From an uncultured bacterium (GTDB lineage: Bacteria; Bacillota; Clostridia; Lachnospirales; Lachnospiraceae), in contig CAJMON010000089.1 of the NCBI GenBank assembly GCA_905214955.1, forward strand, positions 1 through 10,747: a stretch of 10,747 nucleotides of DNA, read 5' to 3'. A program made the position numbers and the translations under genes. Position 1 is the first letter of the stretch. Each line of letters begins with the position of its first letter. The notes under the pieces were generated by a model. It searched no databases. It was not told where the DNA came from and worked only from the letters and a program-made list of their open reading frames with translations. Positions 1 to 6,026 of this stretch are shown one piece after another.

Positions 1-18
1 GTACTCTGAAGGATAAAA

Positions 19-102
19 ACTTTGCCCCGAAACAGACTGAAAGAGATTACCCTATGACAAATTTGTCAACAGGCAAAGTAAAATATTTTGTTAAGGGGCA
101 AA
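19..102. repeat. Nested inverted repeats with two alternative pairings
   Basis: ACTTTGCC (19-26) is complementary to GGCAAAGT (72-79). The overlapping TTTGCCCC (21-28) is complementary to GGGGCAAA (95-102). The two pairings exclude each other, and a strong terminator follows at 142-187. The perfect 14-bp palindrome TGACAAATTTGTCA lies inside at 55-68. The complementarity is directly visible. Whether it is an RNA switch, an operator or chance is unknown, and I do not recognise a known riboswitch class here. Confidence 0.35.
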
Positions 103-141
103 ACGCCCAACCAATAGAATAATTGTCCAAACATAAGAATT

Positions 142-187
142 GACCTTGTAGGTCTGTAGAAATACAGATCCGCAAGGTCTTTTTTTG
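142..187 (+). terminator. Rho-independent terminator
   Basis: GACCTTG (142-148) pairs with CAAGGTC (173-179). An inner stem, TCTGTA (153-158) with TACAGA (163-168), closes a GAAA tetraloop, with GG/CC pairs and small bulges between the stems. A T-rich tract (180-187) follows directly. It would end plus-strand transcription entering from the left, so the window begins in the 3' untranslated region or leader of something outside it. Confidence 0.85.
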
Positions 188-210
188 TTATTAGGGCATG
201 GGCGAAAACT

Positions 211-281
211 TTGAATTTATGTGATTTTTCTCAATAAAATTGCAGTTTTATCTACTTTGAAAACTGAACATTGAAAGGAGG
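211..281 (+). promoter_or_regulatory. Orphan promoter, boxA-like leader and Shine-Dalgarno without a gene
   Basis: TTGAAT (211-216) and TAAAAT (235-240) are separated by 18 nt, an acceptable sigma-A promoter. CTTTGAAAACTGAACA (255-270) follows; it resembles boxA-containing leaders seen upstream of rRNA and some other Firmicutes transcripts. AAAGGAGG (274-281) is a strong Shine-Dalgarno. No ATG or GTG open frame of any length follows at a usable distance. Instead the sequence runs straight into the 3'-truncated kinase remnant on the other strand. The simplest reading is that a gene start was lost at a rearrangement junction near 282-298. The promoter call is a prediction from motifs only. Confidence 0.4.
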
Positions 282-285
282 CATT

Positions 286-820
286 TAGTCAATTCTTCTT
301 GGTCTGCCAGGGCGGACAGCTGGAGAAAATGGTGGCGGATATCGTGGCGCGCCTGCCTGGCTTCCTCAATGGCAGCGCGGAGATTGTCATAGCGTGTCTG
401 CTGGAGAGAAAGAAAATGGTTTTCCTGCTGAAGTCTGGCATTTTTGTTCAGGCTCTGGGCCTTGAGAAGAAACATGGTGTAAAAAAGGAGCAGAATCAGC
501 AGAAGCACAGGCTGATGACAAAATATCCCTGGAGTACCCGTCCAGTATACAGGGTATTGCTGTATTTTGGTACCATAAACAGGTTCAGACCAATAAAAAT
601 CAGAGGCAGTATCCAGAAAATGTACCAGGTCTGCGCGAAATTTTCATCCATGACCAGAGTACGGGCGGCGTGAGAAGCCGGATACCAGGCGGCCAGGGCA
701 AAAAGCAGGCAGACCAAAAAGCAGGCAGACCAGGTTGTAGAAAATACCGGCCTGGATGCGGAACCAGGGACTGGTTTCGGCAAGGTGCAGGTGTTGGATC
801 AGCACTGCATTCATAGCTCT
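286..820 (-). pseudogene. Remnant of a GHKL/AgrC-like sensor histidine kinase
   Basis: Read on the minus strand, this is the middle of a membrane sensor kinase. Hydrophobic segments come first (residues around NLVCLLFALAAW, then IFWILPLIFIGLNLFMV, then LLLILLLFYTMFLL). A coiled-coil linker follows, then the H-box ARHDIRHHFLQL with the phospho-accepting histidine region. The protein stops making sense just after the H-box near base 286, so the GHKL ATPase domain is missing. Two frame breaks are visible. A 16-bp tandem duplication at 700-731 shifts frame, and removing one copy rejoins NLVCLLF to ALAAWYP. A second break lies near 496-515, where YFVISLC must pass to the LLLILLL frame. The N-terminal membrane segments also look lost, because the frame runs directly out of the response-regulator remnant. 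It cannot encode a working kinase. Confidence 0.8.
700..731. repeat. 16-bp perfect tandem duplication inside the kinase remnant
   Basis: AAAAAGCAGGCAGACC occurs twice back to back (700-715 and 716-731). Sixteen is not a multiple of three, so the duplication shifts the minus-strand kinase frame into an early stop near 644. Deleting one copy in silico restores a continuous membrane-segment reading frame, so this looks like a replication-slippage mutation and not a functional repeat. Confidence 0.9.
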
Positions 821-1174
821 GGAAAAACTGCTTCCGTTGACTTTGATGTCCAGATATTTTCCAGAATCCGGAATCCGGGAGAGGATTTCATCCATCAGGC
901 TGGAAATTTCCCCTTCCGTATAAGATTTTACCAGATAATGCAGGGCACGAACCTGAAATCCTTCCAGGGCGTGGTCTGTGGAAGTGGTAGTAAAAATCAA
1001 CAGACAGTCGGTATCGGTCTGACGCAGGACGCGGGCTGTTTCCATACCATCGGTGCCGTTCATATAAATATCCAAAAACGCAGCAGTAAAAGGACGCTCC
1101 TTTGCAGCTGCAAGAAAGATTTCGCCATTTTCATATTCGAACAGGTCAGCGGTAAGCTGACGGCGGGAAACCAT
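821..1174 (-). pseudogene. Remnant of a LytTR-family response regulator
   Basis: The minus-strand translation contains a recognisable receiver core. FLDIYMNGTDGMETARVLR carries the phospho-acceptor Asp, followed by CLLIFTTTSTDHALEGFQVRALHYLVKS. The usual Lys-Pro near the end of the receiver is Lys-Ser here. A linker leads into KYLDIKVNGS, which matches the start of a LytTR DNA-binding domain, but the frame then passes directly into kinase membrane sequence, so about 100 residues of LytTR are missing. At the N-terminus the hydrophobic first strand and Asp-Asp pocket are absent; only SRRQLTADL precedes FEYENGE, which suggests an internal deletion there too. Order and strand (regulator then kinase) match common LytTR/GHKL operons, so both were probably one operon that decayed. 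No function expected. Confidence 0.78.
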
Positions 1175-1224
1175 GGCGCTGACTGTCCATTCGTGCCATT
1201 TTGGAGCGTTTCGTGCCAGAAGCA

Positions 1225-1252
1225 TTGAAAAATCTTCCGGTTTTTTTATAAT
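1225..1252 (+). promoter_or_regulatory. Sigma-A promoter for the receiver / exported-protein operon
   Basis: TTGAAA (1225-1230) and a perfect TATAAT (1247-1252) are separated by 16 nt. Transcription would start near 1259, about 40 nt before the GTG at 1299, which has its own Shine-Dalgarno. It lies just upstream of the minus-strand response-regulator remnant, in sequence that may once have been the shared divergent control region. Confidence 0.65.
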
Positions 1253-1298
1253 GGGGACAGAAACACGAAGAGATGAGGAGAAGGAAAGGAGAAATTCT

Positions 1299-1693
1299 GT
1301 GTATGAAATTGTGGTACTGGCCAGAGAAAAGCAGGAGGGCAAAAAGTACGCAGACATTATTCGAAAATGCTGTACGGAAAGAAACCTGTTTCCGCTGGTA
1401 GAAGTGTATGAAGAGCAGGAGCTTTTTTTAAGAAATTACAAAAGGCAGCACCTGCAGCAGCATTTTTGATATTGCCGGGAGTGGACGGACTCAATGCAGC
1501 AGAACATCTCCGTTCCCTGCGTCCGGGATGTGTTCTGATCTGGTGCAGTGATCTGGATTTTTCCCTTCATGCATTCCGGCTGCGGGTGGAGTATTTTTTC
1601 ATGGAGCCTGCAGAGGAGAAAAAAATCCGGGAAGGACTGGAAGCCTGGTTTGCACGTATCGGAGTACGTGAAACAAAAGACAGAAAAAAATGA
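1299..1693 (+). pseudogene. Degenerate stand-alone receiver-like protein, one-base frameshift
   Basis: GTG at 1299 is preceded by AAAGGAG (1285-1291). The first frame gives YEIVVLAREKQEGKKYADIIR and ends at 1469. A second frame, open to the TGA at 1691-1693, gives AAFLILPGVDGLNAAEHLR and then VLIWCSDLDFSLHAFRLRVEYFFMEP. The two join smoothly as ELFFKKLQKAAPAAAF if the T7 run at 1423-1429 had eight Ts. Restored, it is about 131 residues with receiver-domain layout and no output domain. Key receiver residues are replaced: the Asp-Asp pocket of strand 1 by Ala-Arg, the phospho-acceptor Asp is absent, and the conserved Lys-Pro reads Glu-Pro. The choices are a recent pseudogene, a base-call error in a homopolymer, or slippage-dependent expression. 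The gap to the next start is 22 nt, so they are probably co-transcribed. Confidence 0.6.
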
Positions 1694-1715
1694 AAACAAT
1701 ACGGAGGAAAAAAGT

Positions 1716-3740
1716 ATGAAAAAGAGAGCGTTAATTCTCGCAGTGACAATGGCAGCCTGTGTCTCCATGTGGGGCAGCAGCGAAGGAAGGGTATCCGCAG
1801 AAACGGCAGGATCATTGCCGATCAAAGCCCTGACGGGAAAAGTGGTTGAAAAAAATCCCTATATGGCAGACAGTGATGCCAATATCCATCACGACTGCTA
1901 CAATACAGACAGCACAGATGAGATACTGCCGGTGGGCATTTACTCAGAAATCAATGTTTCTTATGAGAAAACAAATGCCAATGCGTCTCCGGCTATCTTT
2001 TTTGACAGCTACGGTCATGCAGTGGTGCCCCTGCTTGGCGGCCTTGCCATCCGGGATATTGATGCCGAAGAGACTGCTACAGAAGGGTATTTTTCTCCGA
2101 CACAGCATGACGGCGGAGGATACGTGATCCAGAGCTCCTATTCCTTTGTGGATGAAAGCAACCGTCTGGTGTGCCCCACCAGCAACAACCACGTGCTGAT
2201 GTTAAAAGCAACGGATGAAGAAGGAAATGTCCTTCCGGAGTTTGAAAAAGTGTTGGATATTGACATCAAAGCCGTTGCAGAGGCAGCCCTTGGAAAGACA
2301 CTGGATCAGAATCTGCTGTCCGTGGTATTTGATTATGAAGGCAATCTGTGGTTTGCAACCGGAGGCTTCCGAATTTATCCAGACCGGAAACAGCAGGGAG
2401 CAGCAGGCTACATTTCCAGAGAAGCCATTGACGGAATTTTAAATGGAGAAGAAGTGGACTTATCCAAGGCGGTGTTTGTATATGAACTGACACCGGGAGA
2501 AGGAGCTGAAAACGGTATTGCAGCTTCCAAAGACGGAGCTGTGATTCTTACCAACCAGAACTGCTATCTGTTCCAGGCAGAGAATGGCGTAAAGAAAGTG
2601 TGGGAGACTCCTTACGAGAGTGTCGGTGCCAAAGAAAGCAGCGAAGGAGATGAAACCACAGGAGGCGGCCTTGCATGGGGCAGCGGCTGTTCCCCGTCTC
2701 TGACAAAAGATTTGGTGATGTTTACCGACAACCAGAATCCAGTAAATCTTCTGGCAGTGGATATGAAGAGCGGTGAAGTGGTGACGAGCTTCCCAGTATT
2801 GGATGAATTTCCAGAGGAAGTACAGGTATCTGTGGAAAATTCAGCCATCGTATACGACAACGGAGCAGGAACCGTAAGCACCATTGTGTGCAACTGGTTT
2901 GGCGCCGGAAGCGCGGCCCTTGGAAATGCAGACAGTGATTCTTCCATCCAGAGCTATGCTAATATTTATGATGTAAACTGGTTGAGTAAAGGAAATCAGA
3001 TGATTATGCCAGGCGTGGAGCGTGTGGATACGGTAAAGACGGAAAATGGATATGAAATGCGAAGCATCTGGTGTCGGACGGATTTATCCGATACGTCCAT
3101 GATGAAACTTTCCACAGCCACAGGATACGTGTACGGATATGTCCAGAATCTGGAAACCGGCATGTGGCAGTACATTATCCTGGATTTTGAAACCGGTGAA
3201 ACAGTGTTTACCATGGATGTTTCCAATAAACCGGGCTACAACAATATGGCCATCGGCATGTATGCGGGAAACAGCGGAAATGCCCTGTACTGCCCAACGG
3301 GCTATCTGGAACTGCTGCGGCTTCAGGACCGTTTTGTGTACCTGCCGGAAATGCCTTACCGAAAAGTCAATTTAGACGAAGCGCACCGGAATGTGCTGAA
3401 GCAGGAAACCTTTGAAGCAGACGGCGGACAGGGAAGTGTGACAGGCTGGTTAAATACCGTTACCGTGGAAAATGTCCATCCAAACACCACCGTAGCCATG
3501 CGGATGAATGGAATTTCCGGCGCGCCGGGGGATTTTGGTCTGTATGCATACGGTGCAGACGGTACCCTGCAGGAAGTTTCAGAAGAACTGTGGCATATTC
3601 AGGCAGAAGACGGCACGGTTCCGGAAAACCTGGATGCAGATACCCTGTATGAGGTTCACATGACGGTGGAAGACAGCGGTGCCTTTGATCTTGCATCCGA
3701 AGAAAAAGAAATTACCGTGTCTGCAGTGCTGGCAAAATAA
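1716..3740 (+). CDS. Exported protein, probable PQQ-like beta-propeller, unknown function
   Basis: The 674-residue product starts at ATG 1716 behind ACGGAGGAAA (1701-1710). The N-terminus MKKRALILAV...GRVSAE has a short positive region, a hydrophobic core and a plausible signal peptidase I site after VSA (about residue 28). A Cys at residue 15 (TMAAC) could instead be a poor lipobox. The body holds repeated beta-rich units typical of propellers: LLSVVFDYEGNLWFATGG, NGIAASKDGAVILTNQNCYL, SPSLTKDLVMFTDNQNP with LLAVDMKSGEVV, and WQYIILDFETGETVFT. The last 130 or so residues look like a separate beta-sandwich (GSVTGWLNTVTVENVHPNTTV). No enzymatic motif or cell-wall anchor (LPXTG) was seen. The family is not recognised by name. 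It follows the pseudo-receiver in an apparent two-gene operon with a terminator after it. Propeller fold is inference from repeat pattern only. Confidence 0.85.
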   Translation: MKKRALILAVTMAACVSMWGSSEGRVSAETAGSLPIKALTGKVVEKNPYMADSDANIHHDCYNTDSTDEILPVGIYSEINVSYEKTNANASPAIFFDSYGHAVVPLLGGLAIRDIDAEETATEGYFSPTQHDGGGYVIQSSYSFVDESNRLVCPTSNNHVLMLKATDEEGNVLPEFEKVLDIDIKAVAEAALGKTLDQNLLSVVFDYEGNLWFATGGFRIYPDRKQQGAAGYISREAIDGILNGEEVDLSKAVFVYELTPGEGAENGIAASKDGAVILTNQNCYLFQAENGVKKVWETPYESVGAKESSEGDETTGGGLAWGSGCSPSLTKDLVMFTDNQNPVNLLAVDMKSGEVVTSFPVLDEFPEEVQVSVENSAIVYDNGAGTVSTIVCNWFGAGSAALGNADSDSSIQSYANIYDVNWLSKGNQMIMPGVERVDTVKTENGYEMRSIWCRTDLSDTSMMKLSTATGYVYGYVQNLETGMWQYIILDFETGETVFTMDVSNKPGYNNMAIGMYAGNSGNALYCPTGYLELLRLQDRFVYLPEMPYRKVNLDEAHRNVLKQETFEADGGQGSVTGWLNTVTVENVHPNTTVAMRMNGISGAPGDFGLYAYGADGTLQEVSEELWHIQAEDGTVPENLDADTLYEVHMTVEDSGAFDLASEEKEITVSAVLAK

Positions 3741-3797
3741 CTGCAGCGGAAGTCATTCTTTCTTCAAAAGTGGAGAAACTGCTGAAATAGAAATGCG

Positions 3798-3841
3798 AAA
3801 GCTGTGTGAATGGGAAAACCCATCTGCGCAGCTTTTCTTTT
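3798..3841 (+). terminator. Rho-independent terminator after the exported-protein gene
   Basis: AAAGCTG (3798-3804) pairs with CAGCTTT (3829-3835). An inner stem, ATGGG (3810-3814) with CCCAT (3819-3823), closes an AAAA loop, and a T-rich tail follows. It isolates the exported-protein transcript from the thiamin operon. Confidence 0.85.
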
Positions 3842-3859
3842 GGCAAAGAGTATCTGTAC

Positions 3860-3888
3860 TTGCATCCAAAGAAAAGAAGTGCTATACT
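3860..3888 (+). promoter_or_regulatory. Sigma-A promoter of the thiamin-precursor operon
   Basis: TTGCAT (3860-3865) and TATACT (3883-3888) are separated by exactly 17 nt. Transcription would begin near 3895, a few bases before the TPP aptamer, as expected for a riboswitch leader. Confidence 0.75.
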
Positions 3889-3903
3889 GACTTCGGTAAG
3901 AAA

Positions 3904-3984
3904 ACGGGGAGGCGCTGAGCCTGAGAGTAAGCCGTACGGTTTTGACCCTTTGAACCTGATACAGATAATGCTGAAGCAGGAAAA
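3904..3984 (+). ncRNA. TPP riboswitch (THI element) aptamer
   Basis: The conserved thi-box blocks are present in order. GGGGAGGCGCTGAGC starts the P2 arm. CTGAGA (3921-3926) is the pyrimidine-binding turn. A P3 hairpin lies around GCCGTACGG. ACCCTTTGAACCTGAT (3945-3960) follows. GATAATG (3964-3970) is the pyrophosphate-side helix region, flanked by CAG/CTG of P5, and GCAGGA stands in for the usual GUAGGGA. Known biology: the class binds thiamin pyrophosphate and usually represses. Here it precedes a thiXYZ-type transporter, a classic target. P1 boundaries are approximate. Confidence 0.95.
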
Positions 3985-4008
3985 TATGGAAGTTGTAAAA
4001 GATGTTTT

Positions 4009-4044
4009 GCGCTGGTATTCTTCTGATATCAGCGCTTCCTTTTT
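4009..4044 (+). terminator. Riboswitch-controlled terminator (expression platform)
   Basis: GCGCTG (4009-4014) pairs with CAGCGC (4030-4035), with extra A-U and G-U pairs inside, followed by TTCCTTTTT (4036-4044). The 3' arm and tail AGCGCTTCC (4031-4039) can also pair over nine positions, one of them G-U, with GGAGGCGCT (3908-3916) in the aptamer. That would form an antiterminator when TPP is absent. Inferred logic: TPP bound, terminator forms, operon off. Confidence 0.75.
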
Positions 4045-4049
4045 ACTAT

Positions 4050-4104
4050 GAAAGTCCTGGACGGCAGCTGTGGGAGCGCTAAAGGTGTGCAGCAGCAGAC
4101 TTTC
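4050..4104 (+). other. Extra leader hairpin downstream of the riboswitch terminator
   Basis: GAAAGTC (4050-4056) is complementary to GACTTTC (4098-4104). Between them, GCAGCTG and CAGCAGC segments can extend the fold. AGCGCT (4075-4080) is self-complementary and identical to AGCGCT in the terminator 3' arm (4031-4036), so it could compete with the terminator. The function is unknown; the pairing is visible in the sequence. Confidence 0.4.
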
Positions 4105-4107
4105 ATG

Positions 4108-4132
4108 TATCGTGGTACCGCCGTTAGGCGGC
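4108..4132 (+). promoter_or_regulatory. T-box-like motif with overlapping hairpin
   Basis: ATCGTGGTACCGCC agrees at 11 of 14 positions with the T-box core consensus AGGGTGGNACCGCG, including the UGGN that pairs with the tRNA acceptor end. As in T-box leaders, the ACCGCC part is the 5' arm of a following hairpin: CCGCC (4118-4122), GTTA loop, GGCGG (4127-4131). No Stem I with a specifier loop is visible between here and the TPP terminator, and no T tract follows the hairpin. It may be a relic, a shortened regulator or a chance match. Confidence 0.3.
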
Positions 4133-4169
4133 ATGTCAGTTTACTTACGAAGAAAAGAGAGGAACACAC

Positions 4170-4934
4170 ATGAAACACATGAAAAAGAAATTGTTTCAGG
4201 CAGCGCCGGTGCTGGTGGTAGCGGTTCTGTTAGTTTTCTGGGAAGCGGTGGTGCAGATTGCCCAGATTCCGCTGTACGTGCTTCCAGCGCCCAGTGATAT
4301 GTTAAAAACCTTTGTGACAGAATTTCCGGTGCTGGCAGGCCATGCAGGCATTACCATTATGGAAGCTTTTGTGGGCATGGGCATCTCCTTTGTGGTAGGA
4401 GTGCTGATCGGAATTCTTATGGATGCACTGCCGCTGGTGCGCCGCTGCATCTATCCCATTCTGGTGGTAACACAGACGGTACCGGTGATTGTCCTGGCAC
4501 CGATTTTCATTATTTATATGGGATTTGGATATGCACCCAAGATTCTGACGGTTGTGCTGATGTGTTTTTTCCCCATTGTGGTAAGCTTCAGCGATGGCTT
4601 AGGGGAGATGGAAGAGGGCTACTTAAATCTGGTGCGCACCTATGGAGGTTCCAAACTGCAGCTGTACCGCATGGTCAAACTTCCGTCAGCCATGATCTCC
4701 CTGATTTCCGGATTGAAAGTAGCGGCCACCTACAGCATCAGCGGCGCCGTGGTAGGGGAGTGGATTGCCTCCCAGAGTGGTCTTGGCTATTACCTGATTC
4801 GGGCAAAAAATGGCTATATGCTGGATAAGGTGTTTGCCTGCGTATTGATGATTATTTTATTAAGCCTTCTGATGAATGGAGCTGTGAAGCTGTTCGGCTA
4901 TGCAGTTCTGCCGTCAAAGCGTAGAAGAAACTAA
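4170..4934 (+). CDS. thiX: ABC transporter permease, thiamin-precursor uptake (ThiX-like)
   Basis: The 254-residue integral membrane protein belongs to the BPD_transp_1 (SsuC/TauC/ThiX) family. It has an N-terminal membrane segment (about 12-32), further segments around 63-85, 95-118, 123-142 and 185-200, and a last one at 221-247. The cytoplasmic EAA-type loop that docks to the ATPase is clear at about residues 148-174 (EEGYLNLVRTYGGSKLQLYRMVKLPSA, with the conserved Gly and Leu-Pro). ATG 4170 has AGAGG 4158-4162 ahead of it; ATG 4179 is a less well-placed alternative. As first gene behind the TPP riboswitch, with binding protein and ATPase following, it should import a thiamin precursor such as hydroxymethylpyrimidine or formylaminopyrimidine. 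The exact substrate is not shown by the sequence. Confidence 0.9.
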   Translation: MKHMKKKLFQAAPVLVVAVLLVFWEAVVQIAQIPLYVLPAPSDMLKTFVTEFPVLAGHAGITIMEAFVGMGISFVVGVLIGILMDALPLVRRCIYPILVVTQTVPVIVLAPIFIIYMGFGYAPKILTVVLMCFFPIVVSFSDGLGEMEEGYLNLVRTYGGSKLQLYRMVKLPSAMISLISGLKVAATYSISGAVVGEWIASQSGLGYYLIRAKNGYMLDKVFACVLMIILLSLLMNGAVKLFGYAVLPSKRRRN

Positions 4935-4942
4935 ACGGGAAC

Positions 4943-4963
4943 ATACGCCCGCAAGGGTTGTAT
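4943..4963 (+). other. Intercistronic hairpin with GCAA tetraloop
   Basis: ATACGCCC (4943-4950) pairs with GGGTTGTAT (4955-4963), with one bulged U and a G-U pair, closing a GNRA-type GCAA loop (4951-4954). It lies between the permease and binding-protein genes with no T tract, so it is not a terminator. Such a hairpin could protect or separate the message so that the binding protein is made in excess. That role is inferred. Confidence 0.45.
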
Positions 4964-4994
4964 ATAAATGAAAAATTAACCAAGGAGGAAGATT

Positions 4995-5993
4995 ATGAAA
5001 AAGACATGGAAAATGGCAGCTGCAGCGGTGATGGTATCCGCAGCGATGATGGGAATGGCACTTGGCGCACAGGCAGAGGAAACAAAAGATGGTTTAAAGA
5101 AAGTCACTGTGATTTTGGATTATGTGCCAAACACCAACCACACAGGTATGTATGTAGCTCTGGATAAAGGCTATTATGAGGAGGAAGGCCTGGATGTGGA
5201 GATCATTGAGCCAACAGACGGCGCTACTGCGACCCTGATTGCGCAGCAGAAAGGAACCTTCGGCATCAGCTATCAGGAAGATGTGACCATTGCCCTGACT
5301 TCTGCAGATCCCCTGCCAATCAAGGCAGTTGCCACCCTGATTCAGCACAATACATCCGGATTTGTAAGTCTGGCAGACAGCGGCATCGAGTCTCCGGCTG
5401 ATTTTGAAGGAAAGACCTATGCTGGATGGGGCGGTCCTGGAGAATCCGCAGTCCTGGAAGCCTGCATGACACAGGCAGGAGCAGATTTTTCCAAGCTGAA
5501 TATGGTGATCTCTGACGGAAGCGGTTTTGAGGCTCTTGGAAAGAGCTGTGATGTGATGTGGTTCTTTGAAGGATGGGACAACATCATCGCTGCCATGAAT
5601 GGCTGTGAGCTGAACTATATGGAATTAAGAAAGCTGGATGAGCGCCTGGACTACTATACACCGGTTGTGATCACCAGCGATGCTGTTCTGGAGTCTGATC
5701 CGGAAATGGTTTCCGCATTTTTAAGCGCTACCAGAAAAGGATATGAAGATGCCATCGCTGATCCGGATGCGGCAGCCGAGATCCTGTCTTCCCATGCAGA
5801 GAATTATGATGTGGAAATGCTGAAAAAATCCCAGGAATACTTAGCTGATAAATACATGGAAGGCAATGAGCGCTGGGGCGAGATGAAAGACGAAGTGTGG
5901 GATAACTACACTGCATTCTTAAAAGAGTACGGCGTCATCGACAAGGATCTTGCGGCAGCAGAATGCTACACCAATGAGTTCCTGCCGGAATAA
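4995..5993 (+). CDS. thiY: ABC transporter substrate-binding protein, NMT1/THI5 family (ThiY-like)
   Basis: The 332-residue exported protein starts at ATG 4995 behind AAGGAGGAA. The signal peptide (residues 1-27) ends AQA before EETKDG. The mature protein opens with VTVILDYVPNTNHTGMYVALDKGYY, the family hallmark that is usually DWTPNTNHTG; Tyr replaces the usual Trp. GYYEEEGLDVEI and the Gly-rich WGGPGESAVLEACM segment of the ligand cleft follow. The length is normal for ThiY/NMT1 binding proteins. Known relatives bind pyrimidine precursors of thiamin. No lipobox cysteine is present, which is unusual for a Gram-positive binding protein that must stay near its permease. It sits between permease and ATPase genes under TPP riboswitch control, which supports the assignment strongly; ligand identity is inferred. 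Confidence 0.92.
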   Translation: MKKTWKMAAAAVMVSAAMMGMALGAQAEETKDGLKKVTVILDYVPNTNHTGMYVALDKGYYEEEGLDVEIIEPTDGATATLIAQQKGTFGISYQEDVTIALTSADPLPIKAVATLIQHNTSGFVSLADSGIESPADFEGKTYAGWGGPGESAVLEACMTQAGADFSKLNMVISDGSGFEALGKSCDVMWFFEGWDNIIAAMNGCELNYMELRKLDERLDYYTPVVITSDAVLESDPEMVSAFLSATRKGYEDAIADPDAAAEILSSHAENYDVEMLKKSQEYLADKYMEGNERWGEMKDEVWDNYTAFLKEYGVIDKDLAAAECYTNEFLPE

Positions 5994-6026
5994 AGAAAAA
6001 TCAAAGAAGCGGATGAAAGGGAAGAC

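Noticed and set aside
299..673. Plus-strand open frame of 124 codons across the kinase remnant
   Set aside because: It is antisense to recognisable kinase sequence, composition looks random, and its start at 299 is a TTG without suitable context beyond the orphan Shine-Dalgarno.
700..731. Tandem 16-mers as an attachment site or small repeat array
   Set aside because: There are just two copies and removing one restores the kinase reading frame, so slippage in a coding sequence explains them.
1253..1298. ATG upstream in frame with the receiver gene
   Set aside because: It overlaps the predicted -10 box, so it would lie upstream of or at the transcription start; GTG 1299 has a proper Shine-Dalgarno.
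3806..4051. Open frame across the TPP riboswitch
   Set aside because: It overlaps a terminator, promoter and aptamer, and its translation has no protein-like pattern; the RNA elements explain the region.
3712..4134. Minus-strand open frame of 140 codons over the thiamin leader
   Set aside because: It covers conserved riboswitch sequence on the opposite strand and matches no known family.
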